Source: Hippopus hippopus (taxonomy: Eukaryota; Mollusca; Bivalvia; Cardiida; Cardiidae). From it: 64,000 bases of DNA. This document shows positions 46,801-61,800 of this stretch, piece after piece. The stretch's first letter is position 1; each line of letters begins with the position of its first letter. The translations under genes and the position numbers were made by a program. The notes beneath the pieces are model-generated. The model searched no databases, was not told the DNA's origin, and was given only the letters and a program-made list of their open reading frames with translations. The stretch is from contig OX328097.1 of the NCBI GenBank assembly GCA_946811185.2, positions 56,883,063 to 56,947,062 on the forward strand. Direction: 5' to 3'.

Positions 46801-49800
46801 AAAACATAATGGGAAAGGCAAAAAAAATGCTGGTAAGCAGCATTTCTCCTTTTCCAACAATTTTTTCTAACAGTTCACAAACAAATCCCAATATGTTTGC
46901 CACACTTACCATGTGGTCTGCAAATGATTTCAATTTGGACGAGTCTAAAATTCTGTCATGTGGTAAAGGGGTCATTTGTTTTTAATGTTCTGTATTTCAG
47001 GTTACTCAGAGACAGTTACAGGTGTCTGGAAGAATATTTCAGATAACTAACCAGAAATCCAGAGTTCCTGGAAAAGGAAACATCTTAAAACTTGGTGTCA
47101 ACTTTCAAAAAGATATTATCACACTGTCTAAAGAAGTAAGACTTCTTTGTTACTCTTCTTATTGTAATTTTTTTCTCGGAATCTGTATTCAGTGTTCTGT
47201 TTTTCCAGCTATCTATGTAGATCACTAATGATATTTTCTTTTCGCAGTAGTGTATATGATTATTAGCTCACCTGAGCACGAAGTACTAAGGTGAGGTATT
47301 GTGATCGGTCGTTGTCCGGCGTCCATATATTCGTCTGTCCATCTGTCCGTTTTCTCCGTCAATCCGTCTGTCCACAATTCCTTTAAACATCTCCTCCTCC
47401 TAAACCGCTGGGCCAATCTTGATGAAACTTGGCAGGGATGTTCCTTGGGTGAAGCTCTACCAAAGTTGTTCAAGAGATTGAATTCCACCCATAACTCTGG
47501 TTGCCATGGCAACAGAAAGGAAAAAAATAGCAGAATCTTTGAAAATCTTCTTCTCTGAAACTAGAAGGCGTAGAGCTTTGATATTTGGTATGTAGCATCT
47601 CCTAGTGGACCTCTACCAAGTTTGTTTATATAATGCCCCTGGGGTCAAAACTGGCCTCGCCCCGGGGGTCACAAGTTCGAACATAGGAAAAAAAAAGGAA
47701 AACTTTAAAATTCTTCTTCTCTGAAACTTGAAGGCATAGAGTTTTGATATTTGGCATCTAGCATCTCCTAGTGGACCTCTACCAAGTTTGTTCATATGAT
47801 GCCCCTGGGGTCAAAACTGGCCCTGCCCCGGGGTCACAAGTTCGAACATAGGAACAAAGAAGGAAAACTTTAAAATTCTTCTTCTCTGAAACTGGAAAGC
47901 GTAGAGCTTTGATATTTGGTATGTAGCATCTCCTAGTGGACCTCTACCAAGTTTGTTCATATGATGCCCCTGGGGTCAAAACTGGCCCCACCCAGGGGGT
48001 CACAAGTTCGAACATGGGAACAAAGAAGGAAAACTTTAAAATTCTTCTTCTCTAAAATTGGAAGGCGTAGAGCTTTGATATTTGGTATGTAGCATCTCTT
48101 AGTGGACCTCTACCAAGTTTGTTCAAATGATGCCTCTGGGGTCAAAACTGGCCCCGCCCTGGGGGTCACAAGTTCGAACATGGGAACAAAGAAGGAAAAC
48201 TTTAAAATTCTTCTTTTCTAAAACTGGAAGGCATAGAGCTTTATTATTTGGTATGTAGTGAACCTGTTCCAAGTTTGTTAGCCCACCTGAGCACAACATG
48301 TTCAGTCAGTTTGAAATTGGGTCACCTGGGGTCATAAACTAGGTCACTAGGTAAAATTAAAGTAATACCTTGTGGGCACTCTAGAGGCCACATTTTTTGC
48401 TCAATTGACTTGAAAATTGGTCAGAATGTTTGTCTTGATAAAATCTCGCATGAATCTGAATTTGGGTCATGTGGGGTTTTAAACTAGGTCACTAGGTCAA
48501 ATTAATGAAATACCTTGTGGGCACTCTAGGGGCCACATTTATTTTTTAATTGATTTGAAAATTGGTTAAAATGTTTGTCTTGATGAAATCTAGGATGAGT
48601 ACAAAATTGGGTCACCTGGGGTCATAATCTAGGTCACTATATCAAATTAAAGAAATACCTTTAGGGCACTCTAGAGGTCACATTTCTTGCTCAATTGACT
48701 TGAAAATTGGTCAGAATGTTTGTCTTGATGAAATATCGGATGAGTTTGAAATTGGGTCACCTGGGGTCATAAACTAGGTCACTTGGTCAAATTAAAGAAA
48801 TACCTTTAGGGCACTCTTGAAGCCACCTTTATTGTTCAAATGACTTGAGAATTATTCAGAGTGTTTGTCTTGATAAACGTTCAGATAATTTCTAAATTCG
48901 GTCAACTGGGATCATAAACTAGGTCACTAGGTCAAATTAAAGAAATACCTTTAGGGCACTCTAGAGGCCAAATTTTTGCTCAATTGACTTGATAAGTGGT
49001 CAGAATGTTTGTCACATTAGTCTGAATTTGAGTCAACTGGGATCATAAACCAGGTCACTAGGTCAAATTAAAGAAATACCTTTTGGGCACTCTAGAGGCC
49101 ACATTTAGGGCTCAAATGACTTGAAAATTGTACAGAAAGTTTGTTTTGATAAAATCTCACATGAGTCTGAATTTGGGTCATGTGGAGTCATAAACTAGGT
49201 CACTAGGTCAAATTAAAGAAATTCCTTGTGGGCACTCTAGAGGCCACATTTATTGTTCAATTGATTTGAAAATTGGTTAAAATGTTTGTCATGATGAAAT
49301 CTAGGATGAGTTCAAAATTGGGTCACCTGGGGTCATAATCTAGGTCACTATATCAAATTAAAGAAATATCTTTAGGGCACTCTAGAGGTCACATTCCTTG
49401 CTCAGTTGACTTGAAAATTGGTCAATGTTTGTCTTGATGAAATATCGGATGAGTTTGAAATTGGGTCACCTGGGGTCATAAACTAGGTCACTTGGTCAAA
49501 TTTAAGAAATACCTTGTGGGCAATCTAGAGGCCACATTTATTGCTCAATTAACTTTAAAACTTTTCAGAATGTTTGTCTTGATAAATTTTTTGATGAGTT
49601 CTAAATTGGGTCACATGGGGTGATAAATTAGGTCACTTGGTCAACTTACAGAAATTCCTTGTGGACGCTCTAGAGGCTACATTTTAAGCTCAATTGACCT
49701 GACAATTGGTCAGAAATTGAATTATGCATGTGGAGTGAATTTCGCCTATTGACTCAGGTGAGCGATCCAGGGCCATCATGGCCCTCTTGTACAAATATGT

Positions 49801-52800
49801 GTTACAGTCTGGGGGAAAAAATATCAAATTCTTTGTTAACGGCGGAAAAATACTCAAAATAAGTAGTTACTTCTTTTCCCCCACATCATATGTATTCACC
49901 AACCATTAATTCATTTCTTTTGTATAATCCCGACTGAGACAGCCAACTAGGTAACTTGTCTTGTAATACAAAGTTTAAACTGTATTCACAATGCTCAGTG
50001 AGTATTATCCAAAATCTTTGAAGATATATATTTTTCTTTACTCTTTATAAAGAAATCATTTATCCCATACTCTAAAAAAAGCACACAATATTTAAGTTAT
50101 TTTGTAGATTGTACCAAAATCCTCTCTATTGCTTCCAGGTGAGAAATATGAAGTGGCTTGGTTTCCGAGTCCCCTTGTCTATCGTCAACAAAGCTCATCA
50201 AGCCAATCAGCTGTATCCATTTGCTATGTCATTGTTTGAAAGTGTCAGAACATACCAGCAAACATTGGAGAAAGTGGAAGAGAGACCGTCAATTCATTTA
50301 CTGATAGCTGGACTTCATAAGGAGGTTCAAAATTTGATAGCAGAGGTAAGAAATGTGCATTCTTATTTATCATATGGTCACTAGCTAGAACTTAATTTGC
50401 TAAGATTTATCCTTCAGGATTCTGTCATAATCAAGCCATTACTGTACAGTATTTTTAGATAATTCAAAAAATATATACATGTACTGCAAAAACAGAATAC
50501 ATCTGCAGGAAAGAAAATGATTGTTTCCAAAAGGATGAAAAACATTCTGTAAAAAGAAGCACTTTGTTCCCTTTTCCAGCAATGTTTTCCAAACCAGGGT
50601 TGTTAGAACTTTTATTTGTACTGTAATGGATCACATACTGTATTTATTACTGTGTTCAAATATTTCATTGCATACTAGCTGTACAAGCGTGATTTTTCTA
50701 GCTGACAAAAGAACTCTAAGTTTCCAGGCGGGAATAAATGTCATCTAGATAGTTGATCTTGGTTTTACTTCTGTAAAACATGGTTTCTATATTTTGCAAA
50801 GACCTTCAGTTATCTCTCATTCTACTTGCAGGGTGTACAACTTGTTTGGGAGTCCTATAAACTTGACCCATATGTACAAAGATTAGCAGACACCATCTTT
50901 GCATTTCAGGAAAAGGTATATACCTTGAATTATTTTCCAACTCTGTTTTTGTGTACCTTAATATATGGATTATGTTAATTTTTATTTATTTTAGAGGTGA
51001 CACAGCGTTTCTGTTTATAGAAGTTCTGTCCTGGACCAAGGCCAAGAATGTTTAAAGATGACTTGTTGACAGTCTCATGTAAATGTGTCATTCTTCCAAG
51101 GATGAGAATCATTTTTAGCTCCACTGGCCAAAGGCCAGCGGGCTTATGTCATGGCCCAGTGACCGTCATCCGTGCGTCCGTGTCTGCGTTAACTTTTATT
51201 TCAAACATCTTCATCTCTGAAACTAACCATCCAAATGTGATGAAACTTCACAGAAATGATCCTGCCATGGTCCTCTTCAGAATTTCTTGAAAGAATTTGA
51301 TTCCTTCAAAAACTCTGGTTGCCATAGCAACAAATACAAAAAATATTGAAAAAAATCTTGGAAAATCTTCTTGTCTGAAACCTTAAGGCCCAGGGCTGCC
51401 AAATTTGGTATGTAGCTTTATCTAATGGACCTCTACAAAATTTCCTTATATTATAGCCCTGGGGTTAAAATTGGCCATGTGCCAGGGATCACAAGTTTAG
51501 CATGGGCTGATATAGTGACTTCAATTTAAATAGTAATCAAGGGAAATAACTCTTGTTACAATAGATAAAGTTTGTTACTAATTACCTCCCTTGATTATCA
51601 AAACCGCATTAATACATGATTGATGTTAGGTATTCAAGTTTTTTTTGGATAGGACATGTTCTGTTTTCAGGGAGAAAGATTTATTTTGATGCTAGTAGTT
51701 ATGCTCACATGAGTGGAATATTTATCGTAAAGTAAGGTTTCTGTCATTCAGTTTTCTTTAAAGAACTTTACCTTTCATGCCAATGAATAAACCTGCTTGT
51801 ATTCACTGACATAATCTTTGCACTTAAAAAGATATGACTTTTTTTTTTGTTGGGCAGAGGGGAGGTTATGTTTTCCAAGTAAGTTTATTACCATACAGAC
51901 TTTTTATGCTGTATGTCTCTGTCAATGCCAATTAAGTGCATGATACGTTAATTTTACTCTTTAAGAAACAACAAATTTTTTGACTGGACCAAGTTAAATG
52001 CCATTGCAAAAGACAAATTGAATGTAGCCTAAATGATTATTTCTGTCTTTGATAGGGTAGGAAACATTGTTGGAAAAGGAGAAAATACTGGCTGACAACA
52101 TGTCCTTTTCCCAAAATGTTTTCAAAAGCCTTCTCTTTAAAGGTCATTAACACCTCGATTTGTTAGGTAAAGGGTTAAAAAGCCAGTGGAGCGATACAGG
52201 GCCATGATGGCCCTCTTGTTGAAATGAATTCATACCACCAATAATCTCTCCACAACAATTTTGAGAATGCTATTGATACGTGACCCAGTCATAATAATGA
52301 GTTAGGTCCATTTTTCTGTCAGGTTGATGATTTACTTGCTATGGAACAAGAAATAGATCTAGAGGTGAAGTCACTGGAGACATGTGCCTACAGTGCTACA
52401 ACATTTGGAGAAATCTTGGCTAAGATTCAGAAAGCAGTGGATAACCTCAGTCTACACTCATACTCCAACCTGCCACAGTGGGTTGCTAAATTGGATGAGG
52501 AGGTATGTAAATGTTCTTGATGCTGTTTTGATGATTGTTAACCTTCGGACAAGTAAAATATGAGATCAATAATTTCAGACATTTTTAGTCAGGTCTGAGA
52601 CTCTTTGGCTGTAGTGTCTGTTAACCCTTCACCATACAGTCCCAATTTTTTACAACTCGAAGGAAAAGACCTTTTGAAAACATTGAGGAAATAGGAGAAA
52701 ATGCTGGTAACCAGCATTTTCCCTTTTCCTACAGTATTTTCTTCCCTTCCAAAGGCGGATTTCAGTTCTTGATTCAGTTATTTTGTTGTCTACAAAAGTT

Positions 52801-55800
52801 TTTGATTTGGGCAAGTCTAAAATTTTGCTGTTTGGGTAAAGGATTAAAATGTTAGGCAGTGTACATGGAAGATCAAACTGCACATTCTTAAAAAAAATAA
52901 AATTAGGTTGTGATATTATCAGCATGTTATCAGTTTACCATTTACCAAACAATCCTGCATTTTAACAACCCAGAGAAAATACTGCAACTAGGATTTTCTT
53001 CTTATTCCACAGTGTTTTCAACTCTTGAAAAGACATATATCAGCATTTGAGCCTTATGGAATTTATCTTCTACAAATGCTTTCAATGTGCAGGAGTCTGA
53101 AAATTGCCATCTTGTAAAGAGTTAAACTAACTACACTGGAGGAGCCCATACCAAGATCAAACTGCACTGTCATGAAGACTGAACTTGTTCTATTCATCTT
53201 GCATAGGATGTCTAAAGTCACCCTACACAGGATATTAGTTGAAAAACTTTCTTGGTTTTCTATGTATGTGTGTTTATCCTTGTATGCATCTGTTAAAAGA
53301 AATTTCACTAGCAAACTACTTGTTGATTCATGTGTAGGTTGAGACGCGCCTTGCTGCCAGACTTGAACTTGCTCTAGATTCCTGGAACAAATGCCTGCTA
53401 GGTAAAAAAGAGGATGCAGTTGACCACAGTATGGATACAGACACCCCTCAAACAGTTGCCCAAAAATTGGGAGGGGAACCAAACATCAAGGTATGATATA
53501 AGTTCATTTTGTTTGTTTTAGTAAACCCTCTTATTTGCTGACATCTGGGTCTTATTTTATGCAAATGAGCTCAGCAGACACATAATTCAAAGTATTTGAA
53601 TGCAGATAAGAATTGGTAAAACCTAGAACACATATGAACAGGTGGGCTGTTGCCCTAATGTGACTTAAATAAATGTTGAAAGCAGCATAAAACACTATAC
53701 AATCAACACTTTTTATAGCACCTTTTCATATCCAAACTCTTTTAATTTGTCTACAACCAATACAAAGAATAATTTATAACAGTGCTGATTCCTTTTGTCA
53801 ATCAAGATCAGGTAAGAATGTCTCAGAAAATACAGGATGTTGTAGGTTCAAATATTTGCTGTCTGATCTGGAACTGAAGTCAGCAAAAGTACTAAGTGTT
53901 GCTCTGGGCTTACTAAGATTTAATATTATACCTTCATTATATACTATTTGTAGGTGTTTGTACATGAACTAAGGATAACAAATCAGCTGATCTATGTCAG
54001 TCCACCTGTTGAAGAGGCACGAGTCAACATCATGCAAGAGTTATTTGGATGGGAGGCTATTATTACAAGTTTGCCAAGAATTCAACATTCTAGGTACCAG
54101 GTAGGTAGGGATTTTCATCGTATTCCTTCTTATGTAGATTTTTGGACCATTACAAGACAATGTCTTTGGAATATAAGAAGATGAATATATTGTAAATAAC
54201 ATTGTTTTGAATAGAGAAGAGATTGCTCAGTTTTAGTTTTTAGCTCACCTAAGCACAAAGTACTGAAGGTGAGCTTTTGTGATTGTGCTGTGTCTGTTAT
54301 GCACTGTCGGTCTTCCTTTGTGCATCATCAACTTTTACCTTGTGTATGCTCTAAAGTGTCATTTTTTGGTCCAGTACTCATGAAACTTGGTCAGAATATT
54401 TGTCTCGATAATATCTCAGACAAGTCCGAAAATGGGTCACTTCAGTTAAAAAACTAGGTTACTAGGTAAAATTTTTTAAAAATCTTGTGTACGCTCTAGA
54501 GGCCACATTTTTAGTGTAGTACACATGAAAATTGGAATCTTTGTTTTGATGATCGAAGTTTGAAAATCGGTCATGTAGGGTCAAAAAGTAGGTCACTGGG
54601 TCAAATATTTGAAAAACCTTGTGTACACTCTAGAAGTGACATATTCAGTTTAGTACTCATGAAAATTGGTCAGAATGTTTGTCTTCAATATCTTGGATGA
54701 CTTTAAAAATGGGTCAAGATCGATAAAAAAACCTAGGTCAACAGGTCAAATTCTTAAAAAACCTTGTGTATGCTATAGATGCCACATTTTGTGTCTACTA
54801 CTCATGAAAGTTGGTCGGAATGTTTGTCTTGATGATAGATGAGATAGAAAATGGGTCACATCAGGTCAAACTGTAGGTTACTGAGACAAATCCTAGAGAA
54901 AGCTTGTGTACACTCTGGAGGCCACGTTTTCATTCTAATACTCATGAAAGTAAATTAGAATGTTTGTCTTGATATCTTGAGAGAGTTTGGAAGTGAGGCA
55001 TGTAAGGTCAAAATGGTTCAAGTGAGCCACCATCATGGCTCTCTTGTTTTTTTTTTCATTGAACAGAAAAACTTACTTTGGTGTATTAGGCTGAAGAGAA
55101 CAATTAACAATAAGTATTGAAGATTACATGAAATATTTTGTCACAGTCTTATAGGTTAACAATTATATTTTGATTTAATGCATTTCAACTTTTATAAAAG
55201 TGATGTCGAAAGTAAAGACAAGACATTTATATTGAATGCTTCATTTTACAGTTTAGAATAATGATTACTTGCATTATTTTACAACTGGTATCTGTAGAAT
55301 AAGGCCAAGGGTACTTACAGAATGAAAAAATATGCAAACTAATTCCATTTATCCTGTACCATACTAGGTTAATACAAATCACACATAATATTAATCACAC
55401 AATGGATGTTAGGAAAAGAAAAATGTCTATTTGTATAGGTTTATAATAAAAATATCTTGATGTGAGAAGATCAAGATAAATAACAATGCCTTCTCTGCAT
55501 TGTTAACAGCAGTTGTTTGCTGTATGGATGTAAAATAACTTGTTGGTATGGCACAGGGTCATATAGCCCTCATTAAATAGCTGTTTTAGGCGGAATAAAA
55601 CTGCATTCGATTTATTGCATTATGTTGATAAGGTTTGAAACACCAAACAGATGAAATAAAGTATAACTCATAAAAAGAAATTGCTGTCCCCTTCTAGGTT
55701 GGATTAGATGTAGAATCAGAGTCATCCCTTACCTACAAAAATGTTCTGACCAAACTGCCTAATGGTACAAAAGTTGTTGAGGAATCTTACTTTGCCATCC

Positions 55801-58800
55801 AGAAAACAATCAAGGAGATGGAAGACTACATAATGGTATGTTGCTTATTTTAAACTTTGTGATTTTAGAATATTGATGTATATGATAGTAGCCTTCAAGT
55901 TTGCTTTGGATGCTGATATATTCTTTCATTGATAATTTGATCGTAAATTGATAAACCTTGTAGTTTTTGCTGTACAATCTCCTCTCATTATATGGCTGTG
56001 AGTTTATCCCTTACATTCCTTGCACAACTATGATTGATTTTGTGGATTTAGAGCATAGAGATTAGACTGCAAAGAATGTGAAGTCTGATATTGGATCTAC
56101 ACTGTCTGATATATTTTGAGATGATCTGCCCAAAGCTTTCTACTTTTGACTGGTTAAGTAAAAGTTAAAAAGTAGTGCTGAAAATTGTTACTGGTGGATA
56201 ACACAGAATTAGTGTGAAACACCAAACAACCAATTATCTTAGCTTTAGCTGTTTTGCAAGACATTTAAGTATTCCTCAACATGTTGTACAATTAAAATGT
56301 ATTCATTACTCATAATGGTCTTACAGGTATGGCTGAGATATCAAGCTTTATGGGATTTAACTCCAGATGGACTTTACCAGAGACTGGATGACCTAGAAAC
56401 ATGGATGAGAACCCTAGAACAGATAAAGTATGTGGGTTTGATGCTCTTCTTGTAAAACTTTTGAAGTTTTAGTTCATTTTATATGATGAAGGTAAGACAG
56501 TCCCTTTGGCCTTTTTGTATGATTTTATAACTACATTTTTATGGACAATCTTATTATTTGGTTCCATACTTGAATACCGTATTTTGCGTATGTTTTGGGA
56601 CACCCAAAGAATTGGGACACCATCAAAAATCACGAAAATAATTATTTTTCATGACCCAAAGATTTGGGACATACTAAAAATTGCAAAGCAAGATCGGTAT
56701 TTTTTTGTTCCAAAGAATTGGGACAGTGAATATCTATTTAAAAAAAAAATCTTTCAATCCGTTTGATACCCTTTGTTTGCAACTATTTATTTCGCGCAGT
56801 TTTATTTCTACACACGTAACGTCGTAAGCATGCTTCCCAACCGTCCTGATTTCAATGGGAGTTTCCTGATTCAAGACAAAAAACTCGATCACCTGACAGT
56901 CTAATTTAAACCCCATTTCAAAAAGAAATCCGACGTAAGTGTAAAAAGGGTGTGATAAAATTCTATCCAAGATACATAACGTGTATAATGTGTATATGTA
57001 CATCTGAAGTTGACACAGTTGACACGCATGTATTTCACGGTCAATCGAGTTTGTTGTTTATAAATAGAAATCTAGGTACATCATTCTAGTTTACCCAAGG
57101 TTTATCATCGAAGATCGATGAACCAATCAAGTCTGAGAACGGTCCGAGCAGGTACTTGTCAGAGTGGAATTAACGTCGTTCACCTCACGTACATGTAAGC
57201 ATGTAAAATATCTACAAACGCAATATAACATCCTCATCGCGATCCCAGGACGCAGACAATAATGAGTGACAAGTTTATCATCAATGACAACACTGATAAA
57301 AAGCGAAGTTTTAAGCTCTTAGTGCTCAAATTGATCGGTGAAATTCCAATCTGTCTAAAAATAGACCAACCTGCTAATGATTGGATGTTTATCGACATCA
57401 ATGACGTAGCAATATTCTAACGTCGGCAATATTCGACGGGTTAGCGGCCATTGACTTCAGTATGACAGATTGTCTTGTTTGACCATAAGTTTTGGGACAG
57501 CTGACAAAATAATTATTTTTTGTAGACCAAAGTATTGGGACACGAAAAAAATTAATTATTTTTTACTGTCCCAAAACTTAAGCAAATTACGGTAGTTATA
57601 TTACTCGAATTAGTTTAAATACATGCACACAGAGGGTTTTTTTTCCATCATGTAAGTGAAGCAATTTTGACCTTTCCTTGGTAATGCATTTTTTCACAGA
57701 TCTGCAAGAAAGACTTTTGATACATCTGAAACCCAGAAACAGATAGGGCCAATAACCATTCAGTTTGGCAAAGTACAGTCGAAAGTGTCTCTGAAATATG
57801 ATTCATGGCATAAGGAGGCTCTCAGCAAGTTTGGCAACATGCTGAGCAATGAGATGACAGAATTCCATGCCCATGTTTCGAAATCCAGATCTGATTTGGA
57901 ACAGCAGTCAATAGATACAGCCAATACTTCTGAGGCTGTTGGGCTGATCACACAAGTACAGGGCCTGAAACGCAAGATGAAAGTTTGGGAGAAACAAGTG
58001 GATGTAAGTCTGAACACATGTACATTTAACTGCTTGATGTTAAGCTTTATTTTAAACAGTATTCAAATTCTTTAAGGTTGGTCTGTGCACTTTATTCATG
58101 CCCTCCCAAAGTCTTTGTACCAGCTTTCTCTCAAAGCAACTGGCTGCTTTCCTACATAAAGCTAAAACAGTGTGTAGCATCTTGAGATGAATGAATTCTG
58201 TTATGATGACTTTTTTTCAATCCTTGGAAATGGATATAGCTGAGAGGGATTATCAAACTACAACCTCTAGAGTACTAGGCCCATGCATTAATACTGTGTG
58301 ACCTTAGTCCCTGTACAAGAGGCCTTTATGAATTTTATGTAAAGTAAATTAAAGAGGTGATGAGAAAGATTACTTATCTTGATTCATTGGTTTTTAGCCC
58401 TTAACCACACAATCCGGAGTTTTAAAAACTTTGAATAATAAGGGTTTTGGAAACTATGGGAAAAGGAGAAAATGCTGGTAACCAGCATTTTCTCCTTTTC
58501 CTACAATGTTTTCTACCCTTTCAAGGACCAATTCTAAAACTTGAAGCATGTTTAATACGTCTGCAAATGCTTTGAATTTGACCAGTCTAAATTTTTGTCA
58601 CGTGGTAAAGGGTTAACTTGTTACCTTAAACAGATTTTGCAGCACAAAATTGAAAAAATTATGAACCCAAAAAAAGCACTTTTTCATTCATTTTCTGCTT
58701 TGAAAATGTTGAAGGTGAAGAATTCAAGATGTTAATGCAACATAAATTTCACTCTTTATTTACGTTATAGATGTATAAAGAAGGTCAAAGAATATTGGAA

Positions 58801-61800
58801 AGACAGCGCTTCCAGTTCCCCAGTAACTGGCTGTACAGTGACAATATTGAGGGAGAATGGGGAGCCTTCTGTGACATTATGAAGAGGAAGGATGGCTCTA
58901 TACAAACACAAGTTGCCAGTCTACAGATGAAGATAGTTTCCGAGGATAAAGTTGTCGAGAGTAAAACATCTGACCTTCTGGTTGACTGGGAGAAAGATAA
59001 ACCTGTGGCTGTAAGTAACAACCCTTAGAATATGAGCAAGATTGGTCTTTTTTTACTGCTAGTAGAGATCAAGATCAAACTGCATTGAATCTTCAGTCTA
59101 ATGTTGGATCTACATTGTCTTAAATGTTGAGATACATTTATTTAAGTGGTGTTGAAGCTGTAATACTTCTGCTGGCCTAGTAGGGGCCAATACATTATTT
59201 GTTAAAGGAGATTATGAAGTGATGCTATTTCGTTACAGGGAGATATACCCCCAGGAGAGGCCCTGAAGGCGATCACAATATTTGAAGGGAAGTTCTCAAG
59301 ACTGAAGGAAGAAAGAGATAATGTGGCTAAAGCAAAGGAGGCTTTAGAATTAGCAGAACCAGGTAGTTTTTGTCTGTCAGATTTTAGGTTCTTTAGTGGA
59401 CCAGGGATCAAGATCAGATTACACGAAGTCTTTGGTCTGAATGGGGATCTGCACTTTCTAATATTTTATAAGGTATTTTAGCCAAATAGTTTTGAACTCC
59501 AACAGATTAGCTTTGTCTATTTTAACCCGTATGTAAAATGATACCTTCAAGCAGATAGTAAAACTCCAAATGTCGCTATTTCAAAGTTAGTTTTTTGGGA
59601 AAAATATCTCCTTATTAGACAGTGTAGATCCAAGATCGGACTGCACATTGTGCAGTCTGATCTTGCTCTACACTGTTTGCAAAAGGCCTGGTGTGGCGCT
59701 TGGCATACCAAGAGTTAAGTTATGAGTACCCAGGGTTTTCCCTTGGCCACAAAAATAGGGGGTCATTGTAACCCCCTAGTCAAAAATAATTGGGGTCATT
59801 TTGGAATTTGTGGGAGTCACAACAAAATGTAATTCACTTAAACAAAAGCTACTATTTGTGAAAGTATGTTTTTTTTGTGTGTATGTTTTCTATTCACTGT
59901 AAATCTTCGATTACCCTACATATGAATTATTTCACGGTGATAGATACACAATAACACCAGAGATTCTCTATATAGAGGGCGTTTACAGCCTAGGTGGCAC
60001 CCTTTTCATACAGACTATCTGGAGTATGCTTTATTTAAGCCTGTTCTTAACGAGCAAATATGCTCTAGCTGCAGACAAGCTGTCATATAACAAAGTAATT
60101 TTAATGTTTCAAGGGTATCGTCATGACCGCTAATGTTTTGATGATGCACAAGGGTTGATTTTCGAAGTATGTGTAGCCTCTTTCTATGGTAAAGGGTTAT
60201 TTTGTTTTTATCACAGGAATCGACGGTTTAGTTGACGAAGAAAGCTTGTTGTCGGCCGGATTGGGAAGTCTCTGTTATTTTTCTTGACAGAGATTATCCA
60301 TTTCGACCGAGAATAAACTATTTTCACCAATTAAATGGCCGATTCCTGTGTTTTGACATGCGGGTCGCGTTCATGCTGCTGTTTTCAACGAATAACAAAG
60401 TGTATCTCTTTAGCTAATTTACAGTAAACCCTCGAGACCTTGAAATGTAATTCGGGGTGCTCTTTCCTGGCGTTGTAACATCTGATCTTTGTTTAAGGGC
60501 TCTTCTTCCTTGCAGACAGCAAGAATGACGTCGATTTTGACAGAGCCATATTGTTTTCATTAGAGATCGACTGGTTTAGTTTAGACCTGCGTAAAGACCA
60601 CGGTATTTTTAGTAAAATCGATACACAGTCCAGTGTTTCGTCCCATTTTCTCTTCGTACTCCAGATTTTTCATCTACTCGCGATGTAACAGTGTCGGAAG
60701 TATATACGGTCGTTAGTACCTCTTACCGTATTTGTGCGTCAACAATGACGCATTACTGAAAAAATCGCGGGTCATTTTCCTTAAAAATGCGTCAAAATGC
60801 ACAAAATCGTGCGTCAAGGAAAACCCTGGTACCTAAGGTAAGAATCTTATGACAGGTTGTTTGCAAAAAGTGTGAACTTTAATGACACTATTATGATATC
60901 ATGAAATCGGGACATAAGTTCCCTTGTATACGATTCATAAATCAATTGATAAATTAAGCACAGAAGACAGAAAAAGCCATTCACTTTAGCATTTCATCAA
61001 ACTTAAGCCAGTAGTCTGTTCAGTGTATCAAAACAAAAACCATGTGATTTCCCAACTTGATTTACCTGCAGCTTTTGCAACCTAATGGTGAAGAAAATTG
61101 GAAGGAAAGTAGCTTTAGTGAACAGTATGAAAAAACTTGGGGAGAAGGAGCAGCTGCTTGCAACAATCACTTTTTTGCCAAGCATTATTTTCAAAAACTC
61201 TTCTTATAATAGATGGAAAAACTGATACTATTTTTATTAAGGATTGTGGTGTAAAATGTATTAGTTTCCATTTTGTTTCCAGGACAGCTGAGTCCAAGTG
61301 AAGAGAGAGTTCAGGTTTCTCTGGAAGAATTACAGGATCTGAAAGGTGTCTGGTCAGAGATGAACAAAATCTGGGACCAAATTTATGAACTGAAAGAAAA
61401 GCTGTGGCTGTCTGTGCAACCTAGAAAAGTATGTTTATCTATAGATAAAAACTGTCAGATGGATGATTTTTCCCTTCACAATATGCATGATTCCTTTGAT
61501 ATAGAGCAGAACAGATATAAATTATATCAGGAATGCTTTCCAGTCGATATTTTCTTACCAAAGTATAGAATGATGTTGTATCTGTGACTTTTATTAGTTG
61601 GTTAACTTCAGAGCCCTAGCCTAGTACTGGTGATACCCAGGAAATACGTGAATATGTGAGCTGTGGCCGTGATCTGACTGAAATAATGTTGAAAGCTGCG
61701 TTAAACATCATTAATCAATCAATCATTAGTCGGTTAACTCTTTACCAGACAAAAAAATTGTAGATTGGTCCAAATTACAAGGGTCTGCATACAACATTTT

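Noticed and set aside
60232..60417. 61-codon frame as a passenger gene of the hAT element
   Set aside because: No recognisable motif, short, and no homologous frame in the other hAT copy.
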